Of a stretch of 6,049 nt of DNA, positions 5,453 to 6,049 are shown piece after piece. The DNA comes from an uncultured Actinomycetes bacterium (lineage in GTDB: Bacteria; Actinomycetota; Thermoleophilia; Solirubrobacterales; Solirubrobacteraceae), in the NCBI GenBank assembly GCA_937888775.1, contig CALAQT010000367.1, forward strand, positions 1-6,049, written 5' to 3'. Position numbers and translations under genes: made by a program. Numbering within the stretch: the first letter of the stretch is position 1; each line of letters begins with the position of its first letter. A model generated the notes under the pieces. It was not told where the DNA came from. It worked only from the letters and a program-made list of their open reading frames with translations, and made no database searches.

Positions 5453-5587
5453 CTAAAACGAGCAGCTCGGCTCGGTTGAACTCGGGTTGTCGTCGCAGGC
5501 GGCTCCGGTGGGACCAGTGCCGTAGGCATAGCCGTTGTCGGTGCCAAGATTCTGATCCACGTTTGGAACAGTAATCGTGCTGCCAGG
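5453..5587 (-). pseudogene. Coding-like 44-residue protein tail
   Basis: On the minus strand, from 5587 to the TAG at 5453-5455, the frame reads ...TITVPNVDQNLGTDNGYAYG, then TGPTGAACDDNPSSTEPSCSF. The composition is rich in Gly, Asn, Asp, Thr and Tyr with two cysteines, and is quite unlike the Arg/Pro/Ser-rich noise of the region. It resembles the C-terminus of a secreted or pilin-like protein. No family was recognised. The frame continues upstream, but the protein-like character stops at about 5587, exactly where the hsdM-like remnant ends. It may be a truncated gene end or chance. Confidence 0.3.
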
Positions 5588-5639
5588 CGACCGACCAGAT
5601 GAAGGCGGCGTGGTTGCGGATCGTCTCCTAGTCGCCCAT
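5586..5639 (-). pseudogene. Type I restriction-modification HsdM, N-terminal scar
   Basis: From ATG at 5637-5639 on the minus strand the frame reads MGD, stop (TAG 5628-5630), then ETIRNHAAFIWSVA. The words IRNHAAFIWSVA closely match the beginning of HsdM, the N6-adenine methyltransferase subunit of type I restriction-modification enzymes, which usually continues DLLRGDYKQ. Here the next residues (WQHDYC) do not fit, so the gene is cut after 18 codons, and codon 4 has become a stop. No catalytic NPPF/Y motif, HsdS or HsdR is present. It is a relic. The match is short but distinctive. Confidence 0.6.
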
Positions 5640-6049
5640 GACGTTCGGCCGTCCGGCCCCCTTGTGCTTTGAGTCGGGGCGAGCTTACTCCCGCTCCAGG
5701 CGCTTGCGGGCGGGATCGGCATTGTTCTCCCGCGTGCGCCGGGCGGCCGTTCTGGCGAGGCGCTCGGCTGACGATGTCTTTCCGTTCCGGTGGATGGCGG
5801 TGTGGGACGGTTAGCTGCGAACCGACGACGGCTGGTCGCTTGTAGAGCCCCCGACCCGTATGGCACTCGGCGCGGGAACGCTCCCTCAGCCACACGAGCC
5901 GCTCTGCACTGCTCTACACGCGGCGTGAACCGCGTCGGGAACACGAGCGCTCGCTGACCACGCGGTTTCTGACGGTAAAGTTCACTGAACTAGTCCGTAG
6001 TTACCTGGGTCTGTGATCGGCGATCGCCCGCTGTGTCTGCGTTTTGGCG
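5640..6049. other. Gene-free right end of the window
   Basis: Minus-strand frames run through here, but their translations are Arg/Pro/Ser/Ala-rich and no domain is recognisable. The frame leading into the HsdM scar contains RENNADPARKRLERE and a stop, which might be remnants of an upstream gene. There is no tRNA-like fold and no repeat array. A 10-base palindrome lies at 6019-6028. Confidence 0.45.

Noticed and set aside
5398..5944. Two overlapping ~165-residue minus-strand frames read as full genes
   Set aside because: Most of each is Arg/Pro/Ser-rich noise. Only the last 44 residues of the 5453-5944 frame look coding-like, and the HsdM match lies in the third minus frame.
6019..6028. GGCGATCGCC palindrome
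   Set aside because: A single 10-base palindrome in GC-rich DNA; no repetition in the window suggests a function.
1..6049. CRISPR array, tRNA or rRNA genes, retron or toxin-antitoxin module
   Set aside because: No regularly spaced repeats, no clover-leaf-like sequence, and no reverse transcriptase or toxin-like frame was found on either strand.

Overview
The window is GC-rich bacterial DNA. It looks like accessory DNA: two intact cell-envelope-type genes sit among one complete insertion sequence and several broken mobile-element or gene remnants. The transposase types, the GTG starts and the GC-rich third codon positions suggest an actinobacterium (Actinomycetota). That is an inference, because no rRNA, tRNA or marker gene is present.

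Layout. 1-258 is a comparatively AT-rich stretch without a gene; it carries an inverted repeat that resembles the end of a transposable element. 259-462 (minus) is the first part of an IS3-family orfA that loses its family sequence after about 33 codons. 612-1130 (plus) is an intact class I SAM-dependent methyltransferase of the kind found in glycan loci. 1210-2592 (minus) is an intact polytopic membrane protein of the GT87/DUF2029 glycosyltransferase family. These two genes converge, with 79 bases between their stop codons. 2593-2996 holds no recognisable gene.

2997-4558 is a complete ISL3-family insertion sequence. It has related 26-bp ends, a full-length transposase (3283-4530) with its DDE residues, and an unusually long structured leader. 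A 13-bp direct repeat, which contains the expected 8-bp target duplication, borders both ends. 4571-4948 is hairpin-rich and has no clear gene. 4949-5269 is the C-terminal quarter of a second, unrelated DDE transposase, followed by a perfect 11-bp hairpin. The last 700 bases are gene-poor but hold two juxtaposed scars on the minus strand: the first 18 codons of a type I restriction-modification hsdM-like gene, with an in-frame stop, and right against it a coding-like 44-residue protein tail.

How it fits together. The methyltransferase and the GT87 protein plausibly act on surface or secreted glycans: the first would modify a sugar or lipid-linked intermediate, the second would transfer sugars from a polyprenyl-phosphate donor at the membrane. 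They are not in one operon. The rest records repeated insertion and deletion by at least three transposable-element families (IS3, ISL3 and an IS1182/ISNCY-like DDE type). I saw no CRISPR array, no convincing defence system and no phage module. The hsdM scar hints that a restriction-modification locus once stood at the right side.
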